In this document: positions 63,345-64,000 of the stretch, piece after piece
How positions within the stretch are numbered: the first letter of the stretch is position 1
Layout: each line of letters begins with the position of its first letter
From: Desulfurella acetivorans A63
GTDB taxonomy: Bacteria > Campylobacterota_A > Desulfurellia > Desulfurellales > Desulfurellaceae
Direction of reading: 5' to 3'
NCBI GenBank assembly: GCA_000517565.1
Contig: CP007051.1
Coordinates: 767,039-831,038 of the forward strand
Length of the DNA: 64,000 bases
The notes under the pieces: generated by a model
Seen by the model: only the letters and a program-made list of their open reading frames with translations
The model's database searches: none
What the model was told of the DNA's origin: nothing
Program-made: the position numbers and the translations under genes

Positions 63345-63840
63345 TCATTCTGAGGGCAACGCCCGAAGAATCTCATAAGTAGATCCTTCGCTTACGCTCA
63401 GGATGACAACAGGGGCGCTTCAGGATGACTGACTCTACCGTCATTCTGAGCGTAGCGAAGAATCCCACCACTTGACACCCCTTTTGTCATTCTGAGCACA
63501 CGAAAGTGTGCGAAGAATCCCACTACTTTAATAATGGCACAAAGTAGATCCTTCGCTGACGCTCAGGATGACTGACTTCGCTTACACTCAGGATGACAAC
63601 AGGGGCGCCTCAGGATGACTGACTCTACCGTCATTCTGAGCGTAGCGAAGAATCCCACCACTTGACACCCCTTTTGTCATTCTGAGCACACGAAAGTGTG
63701 CGAAGAATCTCACTACTTTATAATGGCACAAAGTAGATCCTTCGCTGACGCTCAGGATGACTGACTTCGCTGACGCTCAGGATGACAACAGGGGCGTTTA
63801 GGATGACTGACTTCGCTGACGCTTCAGAATGACAAAAAAC
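63345..63840. repeat. Hairpin-repeat array, about 190-bp tandem period
   Basis: Many copies, in both orientations, of a unit with conserved outer parts (TCATTCTGA ... GAAGAATC) around a variable inner stem. Examples: GGGC-AAC-GCCC at 63345-63372, GCACAC-GAAA-GTGTGC at 63487-63520 and again about 190 bp later, and GC-GTA-GC forms. Some units carry ATCCT/AGGAT instead of ATTCT/AGAAT, a paired change. The segments beginning near 63411 and 63601 are almost identical, and a third partial copy begins near 63790. No coding sequence is seen in this gap between the pilin promoter and the gene at 63909. Confidence 0.9.
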
Positions 63841-63908
63841 ACTTTACATTAACAAAAAAAAAATTACAATGACAAAAAAAGGACGCATCAGCATGACAGG
63901 ATGTAATT

Positions 63909-64000
63909 ATGGAAAAAATCACTAAAACAAAACTTGATCAATTTTTTTATCTTTTGCTTGCTGTATCAACATTTATTTTAACACATGCCTATAATGGCAT
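63909..64000 (+). CDS. Start of a membrane protein, cut by the right edge
   Basis: ATG 63909 opens a frame that stays open for 30 codons to the edge. After a short basic cytoplasmic start (MEKITKTKLD) comes a hydrophobic segment (QFFYLLLAVSTFILTHAYN). The pattern recalls the first helix of O-antigen ligase/polymerase-type proteins, but too little is visible to say. No ribosome binding site is clear. Confidence 0.5.
   Translation, partial: MEKITKTKLDQFFYLLLAVSTFILTHAYNG

Noticed and set aside
63345-63840. CRISPR array
   Set aside because: Units occur in both orientations, spacing is irregular, inner parts are self-complementary, and no cas genes are near.

Overview
The window is about 64 kb of AT-rich bacterial chromosome with densely packed genes, many ATGA or TAATG stop/start overlaps, strong AGGAGG ribosome binding sites, and near-consensus TTGACA/TATAAT promoters in the few gaps. 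Gene content suggests a Gram-negative, anaerobic, fatty-acid-oxidising bacterium: FadL-type outer-membrane protein, LptA-like protein, type IV pilin, a complete beta-oxidation set, a glycyl-radical enzyme, and a minimal SufBC. I think of the sulfur-reducing Desulfurella/Hippea group (Campylobacterota). This is inference from gene content and base composition only. I recognised no rRNA, tRNA, CRISPR array or intact insertion sequence.

Layout. 1-7.2 kb (minus): one tight operon SDR-yhaM-tmk-holB-ricT-like-metG-MBL hydrolase-sigma54 activator (cut by the left edge). 7.2-13.6 kb: htpX and miaA (convergent), an OFA-type MFS transporter, a polar amino acid ABC transporter (SBP, hairpin, permease, ATPase) and an EamA exporter. 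13.7-19.3 kb: a Bax-inhibitor-1 family protein, then GntR regulator - radical SAM activase - glycyl-radical enzyme - EamA transporter. The enzyme most resembles trans-4-hydroxyproline dehydratase. 19.3-28.5 kb: housekeeping genes (ACT protein, def, uvrB, sufC, sufB, CNNM/CorC protein, transaldolase, rdgB, lptA-like, gltX). 28.5-44.4 kb: a surface-carbohydrate region with a frameshifted GT4, a GT39, NeuB/SpsF/PseG-type nonulosonate genes, a methyltransferase, a double GT2, an FkbM protein, an ATP-grasp protein, and a KduI/IolB-like isomerase beside a uronate-reductase-like dehydrogenase and a GH57-like hydrolase. A FliK-like and a FliT-like gene lie inside this stretch.

44.5-48.4 kb (minus): glycolysis/gluconeogenesis cluster gpmI - archaeal-type class I aldolase - pyk. 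48.5-59.4 kb: fatty-acid oxidation. fadD, fadB, fadA and fadE, then after a terminator a second acyl-CoA dehydrogenase and an MBL protein, all on the minus strand. fadL diverges from fadD across a shared promoter region. Together they would take up long-chain fatty acids, activate them to CoA esters and degrade them to acetyl-CoA. 59.5-62.7 kb: a V4R-domain protein, a broken acyl-CoA ligase fused in frame to the tail of a 2-hydroxyacyl-CoA dehydratase subunit, the orphan dehydratase activase, and an uncharacterised protein. 62.7-64 kb: a type IV pilin, a dense hairpin-repeat array with a period near 190 bp, and the start of a membrane protein cut by the right edge.

The most unusual items are the hairpin-repeat family (conserved outer stem, constant GA/GA internal loop, variable inner stem), the chimeric pseudogene beside an orphan activase, the uronate-type isomerase/reductase pair in a glycan locus, the glycyl-radical cassette, and an EamA gene whose N-terminal coding region has no ATG, GTG or TTG.
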